Assembly: GCF_001742225.1 (NCBI RefSeq)
Contig: NZ_CP017075.1
Location: forward strand, 3,192,001 to 3,256,000
Length of the DNA stretch: 64,000 bases
Reading direction: 5' to 3'
Source: Novosphingobium resinovorum
Lineage (GTDB): Bacteria; Pseudomonadota; Alphaproteobacteria; Sphingomonadales; Sphingomonadaceae
In this document: positions 44,861 to 56,500 of the stretch, piece by piece
Numbering within the stretch: the stretch's first letter is position 1
How the letters are laid out: every line of letters starts with the position of its first letter
Translations under genes and position numbers: made by a program
Notes under the pieces: model-generated
What the model saw: the letters and a program-made list of their open reading frames with translations, nothing else
Database searches by the model: none
What the model was told of the DNA's origin: nothing

Positions 44861-45783
44861 CGCCAGTAGGCTTCGTCATCATCGGCCGCAACGAAGGCGC
44901 GCGCCTGACCTTGTGCATCGACAGCGTCATGCGGACCGGACAGCGCGTGGTCTACGTAGATTCCGGCTCGACCGACGGCAGCGTGGAGCGGGTCAGGGCA
45001 CGGGGGCTGCCGGTGGTCGAACTCGACCCCGCCGCGCCCTTCACTGCCGCACGGGCGCGCAACGCCGGGCTGCAGTGGCATCTCGACAACGACCCGCAAC
45101 TGGAACTCGTCCACTTCATCGACGGCGACTGCGAACTGATTCCCGGCTGGCTCGAAAAGGCGCGGACCGCGCTGCTGGCCGATAGCGGGCTGGCTGCCGT
45201 CTGCGGCCGCCGGCGCGAGAGGGCTCCCGACGCCAGCCGCTACAACCGGCTGTGCGAGGCCGAGTGGAACACGCCGATCGGCCTTGCCGAAAGCGTCGGC
45301 GGCGACGCCCTTTTCCGCGTCGCGGCGCTGCGCCAGGTCAACGGCTACGACGAGACCCTGATCGCCGGGGAGGAGCCGGACATGTGCCATCGCATGCGGC
45401 GGCGCGGCTGGCTCATTCGCCGGATCGAGGGCGACATGACCATCCACGACGCGGCGATGATGCGCTTTGGCCAGTGGTGGCAGCGCAACCGACGCAGCGG
45501 CTATGCGACGGCGGAGGCACTGGCGATGCGCGGCGCGCAGGACCCTGAAGCGGGGCGCGACTTGCGCCGCAAGGTCCTGAGCAACGTGGTCTGGTCGCTG
45601 CCGCCGCTATGGCTGCTCTGGCCCGTGCTCTGGCTGCGCATCCGGGCGCGCAAGGACCCGCTTCAGGCGACCTGGCTGATCCTGGGCAAGTTGCCGCATC
45701 TGCAGGGCCAGATCGATTACTGGCGCCGCCGCAAGTCCCGGCACATCACGGCGCGGCCCGCCCGTCTGATCGAGTATAAGTAA
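44857..45783 (+). CDS. Glycosyltransferase family 2
   Basis: A 308-residue GT-A enzyme with FVIIGRNEGARLTLCIDS, YVDSGSTDGS and FIDGDCELIPGWLEKA (DxD). A late WSLPPLWLLWPVLWL helix may bind the membrane. The GTG start overlaps the previous stop (GTGA) with GGAG eight bases upstream; an in-frame ATG at 44833 is less well placed. It directly precedes the NRPS gene, 132 bp away. Confidence 0.88.
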   Translation: MTPVGFVIIGRNEGARLTLCIDSVMRTGQRVVYVDSGSTDGSVERVRARGLPVVELDPAAPFTAARARNAGLQWHLDNDPQLELVHFIDGDCELIPGWLEKARTALLADSGLAAVCGRRRERAPDASRYNRLCEAEWNTPIGLAESVGGDALFRVAALRQVNGYDETLIAGEEPDMCHRMRRRGWLIRRIEGDMTIHDAAMMRFGQWWQRNRRSGYATAEALAMRGAQDPEAGRDLRRKVLSNVVWSLPPLWLLWPVLWLRIRARKDPLQATWLILGKLPHLQGQIDYWRRRKSRHITARPARLIEYK

Positions 45784-45915
45784 TTCGCTCCCTAAAACAC
45801 CCAAGTAACCATCCATGGTGAAAACAGGGGCGGGGTTTGGGACATAGTTTTCCAAATTCAGCCCCAATACAGTCGGTATCGACTTGGGGGAAATCATTCA
45901 GGCGTGGGGCATCAC
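45784..45915. promoter_or_regulatory. Upstream region of the NRPS-PKS operon
   Basis: 132 bp of comparatively AT-rich sequence carrying CCCCAA (45862-45867) and TTGGGG (45884-45889) as an interrupted palindrome, with ATAC/GTAT inside. It could hold the promoter and an operator for the LuxR-type regulators downstream. No clear -35/-10 pair is seen. Confidence 0.35.
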
Positions 45916-48900
45916 ATGGCGTCTTTCGACGACTTCACCGGCAACGGGCAATCGCCTGTTGGTTCGGACATGAGCAGCATTCTCATCGGCAATGAAACCC
46001 TGCTCGCGGAATGCGGCAGGCTGCTCCTCGATCGCGGGCACCGGATCGCCGCCGTCGCCGCGGCGCCGATGTCTCCCGCCGCCGACTGGGCGCGCCGTCA
46101 CGGCATTGCGCTGTTCGAGAAACCGCGCGCCCTGTTGGCGGCCGAAATCGGCAGCGTTGACTACGTCTTCAGCATCTCCAACCTCGCCGTCCTTCCGGCC
46201 GAAGTTCTGGCGCTGGCTTCGCGCGCGGCGATCAACTTCCATGACGGGCCGCTGCCCGAACTGGCAGGCCTCAACACCCCGGTCTGGGCGCTGCTGGACG
46301 GAGCGCCGCGCCACGGCGTGACCTGGCACCTGATGACCGGCGCGGTGGACGAAGGCGCCATCCTCGCCGCCGAACGCTTCGACATCGCCAAAGAGGAAAC
46401 CGCGCTGTCGCTCAACACCCGCTGCTTCGAGGCGGGCCTGCGCTGCTTCGAAGGGCTCGTCGCCGATCTGGGCGGCGCGGTCGCAGCGGCCGTCCGGCAG
46501 GACCGCGCGCCCGATCGCATGGTCGGCCGCGCCGACCGCCCGCAGGCGGCCGCCACCATCGATTGGAGCCGCTCGGCCGAGGAGATCGCCCGCTTCGTCC
46601 GCGCGCTCGACTTCGGCGCTTACGCGAACCCGATGGGCGCTCCAAAGGCGCTCTTGGACGAGCATCTGTTGCTGGTACAGCAGGTCACGCCGCTCGCCAG
46701 TGCATCGGGCCGCGCACCGGGCACTATCCTCGTCTCCGGCCCGACACCTGTGGTCGCGACCGGTGATCTGGACATGCGGATCGATCGCCTCGCCACGCTT
46801 TCGGGCGAAGTGTTGAGTGGTGCGCAGGTCGGTGAACTGCTCATCGGGGCGGGCGGATTCACCGTGATCGACGATACGCGCCGTGATCAGTTGGACGGCC
46901 TCGATGCCGCCGCCGGACGCTACGAGGCATGGTGGCGCCGCCGACTGCAGCAGCGCGAGAGCCTGCAACTGCCGCAGTTCACTCCGCGCGTCGGTGACGG
47001 GCCTGCGCAGCCCTTCGTCCTTGACCGCGCCTTGCCGCAGGGGTTGGGTACCGGGGAGGCCTTGGCCGCTCTGGTCGCATGGCTGGCGCGCGCTGCAGAC
47101 CGCGCGAGTGTCGAGATCGGGTACTGCGACTGTGTCAGCCGCGCGCGACTGGACGATGTGGCGGGCTGGTTCGCGCCGGAAATGCCGCTCAAGGTTGCGG
47201 TCGATTTCGGCGCTCCCATCGCCGCCTTGCGCGATACGCTGGAGCGCGAAGTGGCCGGGATGCACCGCCGCGTGGCCATCTCCGCCGACCTGATCGCTCG
47301 CAGCCCGGAACTGCGCGGGCGGACCGGCTTCGACCACCCTGTCAGCATACAGGTCGTGAAGCGCCTCGACGAAGCGCGCGCCAGCGATGCCGTACTCGAC
47401 ATCGCCGTCTGCGCCTCCGAAGGCACGCTGCGTTGGACTTGCGACGGCACCCGTCTCGCCCGCGCCGATGCCGAGGACCTTGTGCGCGGCTTCGAGGCGA
47501 TGTGCGCGGGTGCCTCCGATGCGCCGGTCGGCAGCCTGTCGCTGCTCGAGCCCGAGGAACATGCGCGGATCGTCGGCGCCTGGAATGCGACCGAAGGCCC
47601 GTTCCTCACCGGCCCCGCCTGGTATCACCATTTCGCCGAACAGGCGGCGCGCACGCCGGAAAAGCCGGCGGTGACCGCCCTCGGTACCTCGCTGACTTAT
47701 GCCGAACTGGACGCGCTCTCCAACCGTATCGCCCGCGACCTCGCCGCACGCGGCGTAGGGCCTGAGGTTCTCGTCGGGCTGCACCTGTCGCGCTCTGTCG
47801 AGATGCTCGCCTGCCTTATCGGCGTGCACAAGGCGGGGGGTGCCTACGTGCCGCTCGATCCGTCCTATCCGCGAGATCGCATCGCGCACATGGTGGCGGA
47901 TTCGGGTCTCGGCCTGATCCTCAGCGAGACCGCTCTGGCGGGCGATCTGCCCCGGACTGAGGCGTCGATCCTGCACGTCGATACCATGCGCGAGGTCTTC
48001 GCCGCGTGCCCGTCCGATCCGTTCGACGGCGGCGCGGAAGGCGTGAACCTGGCCTACATGATCTACACCTCCGGCTCGACCGGTTTGCCCAAAGGCGTCA
48101 TGGTCGAGCACCGTAACCTGCTGAATTTCTACGCGGGAATGGACCGCAAGATCGCGCCGGACGGGACGTGGCTGGCGGTCACCAGCCTCAGCTTCGACAT
48201 CTCCACGCTGGAACTGATGTGGCCGCTGATGCACGGCTACCACATCGTCATCGCCAGCGAGCGCGAAGTGCGCGGCGATGTGCCGGAAGTGGCGGCGGTG
48301 GATGCGCGGCGGGTCGGTTTCAGCCTGTTCTACTTCGCCAGTTCCAGCGCGGGCAGCGCGGCCGAGCAGTACAACCTCCTGCTGGAAGGCGCCCGCTTCG
48401 CCGATGCCGAGGGCTTCGAGGCGATCTGGACGCCGGAGCGACATTTCCATGACTTTGGAGGACCTTACCCGAATCCCGCCGTCGCCGCAGCGGCGATCGC
48501 GGCGATCACGTCGCGGGTGCAGATCCGTGCCGGCAGCGTGATCGGGACCTTGCACCATCCCCTTCGCATCGCCGAGGAGTGGGCGCTGGTCGACAACTTG
48601 TCCGGCGGGCGCGTGGGGATTGCTTTCGCCTCCGGCTGGCAGCCGGACGATTTCGTCCTGAATCCAGTGGCTTATGCCGATCGTGCGGGCGTTCTCAAGC
48701 GGTGTGTCGAGGATGTCCGGGGCCTGTGGCGGGGCGAGGCGCGGGCCTATCCGGGGCCGCTGGGGCACGATGTTTCGGTGCGCACGTACCCGCGTCCGGT
48801 CCAGCCGGAGCTGCCGGTCTGGATAACTTCTGCTGGAAATTCAGAGACTTTCCGCGAGGCAGGGCGGGTCGGCGCCAATGTGCTGACGCACCTGCTGGGG

Positions 48901-50586
48901 CAGTCGATCGAGGAGGTGGCGACCAAGATCGCTGCCTATCGTAGCGCCTGGCACGAGGCCGGGCATTCGGGAGAAGGGCGCATCACCTTGATGTTGCACA
49001 CTTTTCTTGGAGAAAGCGAAGATGCGGTGCGTGCGGCCGTCAAGCCTGCGCTCATCGAGTACCTGCGCACCTCGACCAATCTGCTCAAGCAGTACGCCTG
49101 GTCGTTCCCGGCTTTCAAGACGCCGCAAGGTGCTGAAAGACTGGAACTTTCCGACATTTCCGAGGAGGAGACCGACGCGCTGCTCGACCATGCCTTCGAG
49201 CGCTACTTCGAGACCAGCGGCTTGTTCGGCACGCCTGAGGACAACGTCGCACTGGTCCACCGCCTGTCGGCGATCGGCGTCGACGAGATCGGCTGCCTCG
49301 TCGATTTTGGCGTGGATTCCCAGACGGTTATCGAACATCTGCCGCAAATCGCGCGTTTGCGCACACTGGCACTCAACGGCACTCAACAGGACCATTACGC
49401 CGCAGAACGCCAGCTGCACGACCTGATGGCGCGCCACGGGGTGACGCACCTGCAGTGTACGCCGTCCCTGCTTCAGGTGCTCGCAAGCGACCCGGCTGCC
49501 CGCCCACGCCTGCAGGCACTCCAGCACCTCATGGTCGGCGGCGAGGCGTTCCCGCCGCAGCTGGCGACCGACATGACCGGCCTCGTTTCCGGCACCGTCA
49601 TGAACATGTACGGGCCGACCGAGACGACCGTGTGGTCCGCCGTCCACGCGCTGGATGAAGGGGGCGCGCCGCCGCTCGGCAGGCCGCTGCTCAACCAGCA
49701 GATCTACATCCTCGACCGGCGGCTGCAGCCGGTGCGGCAGGGCACGCCGGGCGAGCTGGTCATCGGCGGCGCGGGGGTCGTGCGCGGCTACCACGACCGG
49801 CCCGAGCTGACCGCCGAGCGCTTCGTTGCCGACCCGTTCAATCCGCGCGCGCGCGTCTACCGCACCGGCGACCTCGCCCGCCAGCGCGAGGACGGCACGC
49901 TCGAATTCCTCGGCCGCCTCGACCATCAGGTGAAGATCCGCGGCTACCGCATCGAACTGGGCGAGATCGAGGCCGCGCTCACCGCGCACCCGGAGGTTAC
50001 CGAGGCCGTCGTGGTCGCCCGCAAGGAAGGCGCCGCCACCCGCCTCGTCGCCTACCTCGCCCCGCGCACCGGCGCCCCGGCGGTCGAGGACTTGCGCGCG
50101 CATCTGCGGGAGCGGCTGCCCGACTTCATGGTCCCCGGCAACTTCGTCCTGCTCGAAGCCCTGCCGCGCACGCCCAACGGCAAGATCGACCGCAATGCCC
50201 TGCCCGAGCCGGTCAGCGTGGTCGTCGACAACATGGATGACAGCGCCGCCCCGGCGACCGGCGTGGAGGCCCAGATCCAGGCGATCTGGTGCGACGTGCT
50301 CAAGCTGCCGCAAGTGCGCCTGACCGAGAACTTCTTCGACATCGGCGGTCACTCGCTGCTCGCCATCCAGGTCCACCGCCGCCTGTCCGCCGAACTGACG
50401 GGAGCCGGACTAGCTCAGGCGGTCGCGCTGACCGACATCTTCCGCTTCCCGACCATCGCCGCGCTCGGCGCGCACTTGTCGGGCGGGCAGGACGATGCCG
50501 CCGCGCTCGCCGGTCAGAACCGCGCCGAAATGCGCAATCAGGCACGTAATCGCCGCGCGACCGCCCGCATCGGCGTGAGGGTCTAA
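45916..50586 (+). CDS. NRPS: formyltransferase - partial C - A (with inserted luciferase-like monooxygenase) - carrier
   Basis: About 1556 residues. Residues ~20-330 are a Formyl_trans_N-like domain with the Asn-x-His (INFHDGPLP) and Asp (GAVDEGAIL) catalytic residues. Residues ~370-560 resemble the second half of a condensation domain and no HHxxxDG is visible. The A domain begins near 570 (A3 YTSGSTGLPKG, A4 FDISTLELMW). It is then interrupted at ~800-1145 by a MupA/Atu3671-type FMN luciferase-like monooxygenase (FSLFYFASSSAG, IWTPERHFHDFGGPYPNPA). It resumes with A5 MYGPTETT, A7 YRTGDLA and A10 NGKIDR. A carrier ends it (FFDIGGHSLLAIQ, Ser near 1480). GTG 45904 is an alternative start. Asp in A4 suggests an amino-acid substrate. 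Confidence 0.92.
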   Translation: MASFDDFTGNGQSPVGSDMSSILIGNETLLAECGRLLLDRGHRIAAVAAAPMSPAADWARRHGIALFEKPRALLAAEIGSVDYVFSISNLAVLPAEVLALASRAAINFHDGPLPELAGLNTPVWALLDGAPRHGVTWHLMTGAVDEGAILAAERFDIAKEETALSLNTRCFEAGLRCFEGLVADLGGAVAAAVRQDRAPDRMVGRADRPQAAATIDWSRSAEEIARFVRALDFGAYANPMGAPKALLDEHLLLVQQVTPLASASGRAPGTILVSGPTPVVATGDLDMRIDRLATLSGEVLSGAQVGELLIGAGGFTVIDDTRRDQLDGLDAAAGRYEAWWRRRLQQRESLQLPQFTPRVGDGPAQPFVLDRALPQGLGTGEALAALVAWLARAADRASVEIGYCDCVSRARLDDVAGWFAPEMPLKVAVDFGAPIAALRDTLEREVAGMHRRVAISADLIARSPELRGRTGFDHPVSIQVVKRLDEARASDAVLDIAVCASEGTLRWTCDGTRLARADAEDLVRGFEAMCAGASDAPVGSLSLLEPEEHARIVGAWNATEGPFLTGPAWYHHFAEQAARTPEKPAVTALGTSLTYAELDALSNRIARDLAARGVGPEVLVGLHLSRSVEMLACLIGVHKAGGAYVPLDPSYPRDRIAHMVADSGLGLILSETALAGDLPRTEASILHVDTMREVFAACPSDPFDGGAEGVNLAYMIYTSGSTGLPKGVMVEHRNLLNFYAGMDRKIAPDGTWLAVTSLSFDISTLELMWPLMHGYHIVIASEREVRGDVPEVAAVDARRVGFSLFYFASSSAGSAAEQYNLLLEGARFADAEGFEAIWTPERHFHDFGGPYPNPAVAAAAIAAITSRVQIRAGSVIGTLHHPLRIAEEWALVDNLSGGRVGIAFASGWQPDDFVLNPVAYADRAGVLKRCVEDVRGLWRGEARAYPGPLGHDVSVRTYPRPVQPELPVWITSAGNSETFREAGRVGANVLTHLLGQSIEEVATKIAAYRSAWHEAGHSGEGRITLMLHTFLGESEDAVRAAVKPALIEYLRTSTNLLKQYAWSFPAFKTPQGAERLELSDISEEETDALLDHAFERYFETSGLFGTPEDNVALVHRLSAIGVDEIGCLVDFGVDSQTVIEHLPQIARLRTLALNGTQQDHYAAERQLHDLMARHGVTHLQCTPSLLQVLASDPAARPRLQALQHLMVGGEAFPPQLATDMTGLVSGTVMNMYGPTETTVWSAVHALDEGGAPPLGRPLLNQQIYILDRRLQPVRQGTPGELVIGGAGVVRGYHDRPELTAERFVADPFNPRARVYRTGDLARQREDGTLEFLGRLDHQVKIRGYRIELGEIEAALTAHPEVTEAVVVARKEGAATRLVAYLAPRTGAPAVEDLRAHLRERLPDFMVPGNFVLLEALPRTPNGKIDRNALPEPVSVVVDNMDDSAAPATGVEAQIQAIWCDVLKLPQVRLTENFFDIGGHSLLAIQVHRRLSAELTGAGLAQAVALTDIFRFPTIAALGAHLSGGQDDAAALAGQNRAEMRNQARNRRATARIGVRV

Positions 50587-50589
50587 ACC

Positions 50590-53500
50590 ATGCACCAGCC
50601 CATCGAAGAACCGTTCGACCCCTCGCTCGACACCTCCAGCGCGGTGGCCATCGTCGGCATGGCGTGCCGCTTCGCCAGGGCGCGCGGCCCGGAGGAATTC
50701 TGGTCGCTCCTGAGCGAAGGCCGCGACGGGATCGAGACTTATTCCGAGGAGGAACTGCTCGCCGCCGGAGTCTCGCCCGCCCTGCTGCGCAACCCCGACT
50801 ACGTGCGCCGCGGCGCGCCGCTCGCGGACATGGAGTGCTTCGACGCCGCGCTGTTCGGCCTGTCGAAGCGCGATGCTGCAGTCATGGACCCGCAGCATCG
50901 CCACTTCCTCGAATGCTCGTGGGAGGCGCTGGAGGACGCAGGCCATACGCCGCAGGGCTTTGCCGAGGGAACAGGCGGTGTGATCGGCGTCTTCGCGGGA
51001 TCGGGCCACAACGCCTACATGCCCTACAACCTGCTCACCAACGGCAAGCTGGTGAACGAGGTCGGCCTGTTCCTGCTGCGCCATACCAGCAATGACAAGG
51101 ACTTCCTGACGACGCGGGTGTCGTACCTGTTCGACCTCAAGGGGCCGAGCATCAACGTCCAGACCGCGTGCTCGACCTCGCTCGTCTCGATCCACATGGC
51201 GGCGCAGAGCCTGCTGTCGGGCGAGTGCGACATGGCGCTCGCGGGCGGAACCTCGATCGAGCTGCCGCACCGCCGGGGCTACCTCTACGAGCAGGGCGAG
51301 ATCCTTTCTCCCGACGGCCTGTGCCGTCCCTTCGACGCGGACTCCAAGGGCACCGTGTTCGGCAGCGGCGTCGCCGTGGTGGCGCTGCGCCGACTGGAGG
51401 ATGCCATTGCCGCCGGCGACCACATCCATGCGGTGATCCGGGGCTCGGCGATCAACAACGACGGCGCGGGCAAGGTCGGCTACCTCGCCCCCAGCGTGGA
51501 CGGGCAGGCGGCGGTGATCGCCGAGGCCCTCGCGGTGTCCGGCATCGCGCCTTCGGCCATCGACTATGTCGAGGCGCACGGCACCGGCACGCCGATCGGC
51601 GACCCGATCGAAGTGGCGGCGCTGCGGCAGGTCTTCGCCCAGTCTGGCGCAAGGCCCGAGCCCTGCGCGCTGGGTTCGGTGAAGGCCAACATCGGTCACA
51701 CCGACACCGCCGCAGGCGCGGCGGGCGTCATCAAGGTGGCGCTGGCGATGCGCCACGCCGAGCTTCCCCCTGTTCCGCATTTCGGGGCCGCAAATCCCGA
51801 ATGCGCGCTGGATACTGGCCTTTTCCGCGTACAGGCCACCAGCGCGCCCTGGCTCCGGCGCGACGATCGCCCCCGTCGCGCCGGGGTCAGCTCACTCGGC
51901 GTGGGGGGCACCAATGCCCACATCGTCATGGAGGAAGCGCCGCCGCGCGCGCCCAGCGGGCCGAGCCGCCGTCGCCAGCTGCTGATGACCTCGGGCGCCA
52001 CGCAAGGTGCGGCGGATGCCAATGCTGCGGCGCTGGCGCAGTATTTCGCCGGAGATAGCAACAAACAACCAGCAACCACCTCCGTCATTGCGAGCGAAGC
52101 GAAGCAATCCAGGGCGGTTGACGCCGCCTCTGGATTGCCGCGCCCCTTCGGGGCTCGCAATGACGAAGCGGGGAGGGGGAACGCAGCGAACACGGGCGAC
52201 GAAGCCCGGCATCTCGCCGACGCGGCCTTCACCCTCAACACCGGCCGCCGCGCGCTGGCATGGCGTCGGTTCGCGGTGGGTCAGGACGGGGCTGAAGCCG
52301 CCGCTGCGCTCGAAACCGCAAGTCGCCAGTCGTCCGCGAAGCAGGTTTGCGTGCCCGGCCGCCCGGTCGCCTTCCAGTTCTGCGGCGGCGGGCTGCAGCA
52401 TGTCGATATGGCGCGTGATCTCTACCAGACCGAGGCCGCGTTCCGTGCCGACGTGGACAAGGGCCTCGCCGTGCTTGCGCGCATCGGCGTGCCGGACCTC
52501 AAGCGCTGGCTGTTCCCGGTCGAGGCCGACCGCGATGCTGCGGCCGCCGAGCTTGAACGTCCCTCCAACGCGCTGCCTGCGCTGTTCATCGTCCAGACCG
52601 CGCTCGCCCGCTTCTGGATGGCGCTGGGGATCGCGCCGGCCGCGATGATCGGCCACAGCTGCGGCGAGTATGCTGCGGCGCATGTTGCGGGCGTGGTGGA
52701 CCTCGAAGCGGGCCTGCGCATCGTCCACGCGCGCGGCCGCCTGTTCGAGACGACCGCGAAAGGCGGCATGATCAGCGTGCCGCTTTCCGAGGCGGAACTT
52801 GCGCCGATGCTGCCGCCCGGGGTTTCGATCGCGACGATCAACGCCCCGTCCCTGTGCGTCGTATCGGGCGCGGCGGACGCGGTGGCGGCCTTCCTCGACG
52901 ACTTGCGCGCGCGTGAGATCGAAGCGCAGCCGATCCCCATCGAGGTCGCCGCGCATTCGGCGATGCTCGACCCGATCCTGCCTGAATTCCGCGCCCTGCT
53001 GAAGACGATCACGCTGCGCGCGCCGCAGATCCCCTTCGCCTCGAACCTGACCGGGCGCTGGGTGAGCGCGGCGGAGGCGACCGATCCCGAATACTGGGTG
53101 CGGCACTTGCGTGAGCCGGTGCGCTATACCGACGGCCTCGAATGCCTGCTGGGCGAGGCGGACCAGGTGCTTCTGGAAGTCGGCCCCGGCCGCGCCATGA
53201 CCAGCCTCGCCCGCCAGCATCCGGCGCGCAAGGCCAGCCAGCCGGTGGTCGCCTCGATGCGCCATGCGGGCGAGGACGTTGCCGACGACCAGCGGTTGCT
53301 CGAAGCGCTCGGCGAACTCTGGGCGCTGGGCGTCGAGATCGACTGGACCGCATGGTGGGGTGACGAGCGCCGCCTGCGCGTGCCGCTGCCGACTTATCGC
53401 TTTGAGCGCGAACGGCACTGGATCGAGCCGGGTGCGAGCCTGCACACGGCGGCCTCCGGGGGCGATGCCGATACCCGCCTCGCGCTGGGCGACTGGGGCT

Positions 53501-56500
53501 ACGAGCCGGTGTGGAGCCGCGAGGATCTGGTGGCGGGAGAAGCCGTGGGCGGGGCTGCAGGTGGTCCGGCTCTGGTGCTCTGCGATGACGACGGGTTCGG
53601 CGCCAGCCTTGCCGCGCGTCTGCGCAAGGCGGGGGTGGAGACCGTAACCGTCCACGCGGCGACGCGCTTTTCCGCCAGTGCTGCAGGCGCCTTCGCGCTG
53701 CGGCCCGACATGCGCGAGGACTGGGCGCGGCTGTTCGTCCGGCTGGGCCGAGACGGGCGGATGCCGCGTCAGGTCTATCATTGCTGGCTGGCGGGCGGGG
53801 TAGCCGCGCCGAGGCGCCGGGATGCGGCGATCCTCGACCGGGGGCTGCATGCGCTGATCGCGATGGTGCCCGAACTCGCCGCGCAAGTGGACGAGGGGCC
53901 GGTGGTCGTCGCGCTCGTCACCGACAAGGCGCAGCGCGTGGCGGGCGATGCGGACCTCATGCCGCTCAAGGCCACGGCGATCGGCGCCGCGCGCACCGTC
54001 TCGGCCGAGTATCCGGCACTCGAGGTGCGCGCGATCGACATCGATCTTGCCGCCGTGAACGCCGCCGACCTTGCCGACGCGGTGATCGCCGAGGTTTCCG
54101 GCCCCCGTGCTTCCGGTGACGTCGCCTTGCGCGCGGGCGAGCGCTGGACGCTCGCCTACCGCAACGCGCGCGAGCCGCTGGCCGAGGGACAGCCGACATG
54201 GCTGCGCGAGGGCGGTGTCTATCTCGTCACCGGCGGGCTGGGCGGGCTGGGCCTGTCCATCGCCGACCACCTTGCGCGCGGATACAAGGCGCGCCTCGCT
54301 CTCGTCGGGCGCAGCGCCTTACCGCCGCGCGGGGAGTGGGCGCAGCGCCTCGCAAGCGGCGACCTGCCGCTGGGCGTCGAGGACAAGGTGCGCAAGCTGC
54401 TCGCGCTCGAAGCGGCGGGGGCGGACGTGGAACTGATCGTCGCCGACGTCGCCGATGCGAAGGCGCTGGCGAAGGGCGTGCGCAAGGCGGTTTCCCGCTT
54501 CGGCCCGATCGACGGCGTGTTCCATGCCGCCGGCGCGCTCGACGACGGGCTGATCGAGACCCGCAGCCGCAAGGCGGTGGACGCCGTGCTGCGACCCAAG
54601 ATCGCGGGCACCCTGGCGCTGGAGGAGGCGCTCAAGGGTCAGGCGCCGGGCTTCCTGCTGCTGTTCTCCTCGGTCAGCGCCTTCGCGGGGCTGCCGGGGC
54701 AGGTGGACTATGCCGCCGCCAATGCCTTCCTCGACGCCTATGCGCAATCGCGGCGCAGCGATGCGCGCACGCGGGTGCAGTCGGTCGGCTGGAGCCAGTG
54801 GGCCGAAGTCGGCATGGCCGCCGCGCTCGGCGGGCGCGAGGGCGGAGCGCCTGAAGGAGGGATGGGCGCGCTGCCCGACGACCTCGGGGCAGGGAAGGCG
54901 ATCGAGCATCCCTTCCTCGAACGGCTCTGCACCATTTCCGACGATGAGTTTGTGGTCACCGGCATCCTAACCCCCGTGCGGCATTGGGTGCTCGACGAGC
55001 ACCGAGTCGTTGATGCCGGTGCGCTGTTGCCCGGGACATCTTTCCTGGAGATGTCTCGGGCAGCAGTTGCGCTGGTCCACCAGGGCGCGCTGGAACTGTC
55101 CGACTTCACCTTCCTCAAGCCCTTCGCGGTGCCGGATGGAGAGGCGCGCGCGCTGCGGGTCCATGTCCGTCGGCGGGGCGCGAGCGGGTGGAAGGTCACC
55201 ATCCTCGGCCGCCCCGAACAGGGCGGCGAATGGACCGAGCACGCACACGGCGTGGTGCGCCCGCACACGCTGACGCCGCTGCGCTCCACGCTCGACCTCG
55301 GCGCCATCGCCGAGCGCTGCAGCCCCGCGATCTGCGGCGGCGCCGACCAGCGGATGATGAACTTCGGCCCCCGCTGGGATACGCTCGTGCAGGCGCTTGC
55401 GTCCCCTCACGGCGAGGCGCTGCTCCAGCTGGAACTCCCCGCGCCCTACGCCGCCGAGGCCGTGGCGATGGGCCTGCACCCGGCGCTACTCGACTTCGCG
55501 ACGGCGGGCGCACAGACGCTGATTCCCGGGCGCGACCGGAGCCGTGATTTCTACGCGCCGTTCACCTATCGCCGCTTCCTGCTCCACGCCCCGCTGCCCG
55601 CGCTCGCGTGGAGCCACATCCGGCTCGTCTCTTCCGATGGCCAGACGGCGGTGTTCAACGTGACGATCACCGACGCCGACGGCCTCGTCGTCGCCGAAGT
55701 GCGCGAATTCACGATGATGCACATGGGCGACGCGGCGCTGCTCGCCCGCGCCTCCGCGACGCCGCCGCGCGCCGCGAAGGCCGCCACCGGCGAGATCGCG
55801 GCAAGCTCCGAGGGCATCCTGCCCGAAGAGGGCACCGAAGTGATCGCGCGCCTGCTCTCGGGCCGGTGCCGCCCGCATACGGTGATCTCGCCCTACGACC
55901 TTGCGCCGGTGCTCGCGCGCCTGCGCAGCCCGCCGCGCGCCGCACGCCGCGAGGCTGCCGGGGGCGATCCGGCGGATCTGCCCGCGACCCCGGCCGAACA
56001 GGTCATCGCCGACTTGTGGTGCGACCTGCTGGGCATGGAGGCGGTCGGGCGGCACGACAACTTCTTCGATCTTGGCGGCCATTCGCTGCTGGCGGTGCAG
56101 TTCACCAACCGACTGCGCAAGAAGACCGGCCGCACCCTGCCGCTCGCGGCGATGCTCGGCCAGCCGACCGTCGCGGGGCTTGCCGCCGTGATCGACCCGG
56201 ACAGCCGCGCGCCCGATATGCCCGCCGCCGCCGAGGCGGATGCACCGGGTCTTGGTCTGGGTCAGGGCATCGTCACCATCCGTAAGGGCGGCCCGGCCAC
56301 GCCGCTGTTCCTGATCCACGACGGGCTCGGCGAGACGCTGCTCTATCGCGGCCTGGCGCTGCGACTGGATGGCGCGCGGCCGGTGCTGGGGATCGAGCCG
56401 CTGCGCAAGGCGGACGGCAACTATGCCCACACCCGCATCGACGAGATGGCGACGTACTACATCGGCAAGGTGCGCAGCGTTCAGCCGCAAGGCCCGTACC

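Noticed and set aside
45898..48768. 956-codon minus-strand frame opposite the NRPS
   Set aside because: Antisense shadow; the plus strand has complete adenylation-domain motifs.
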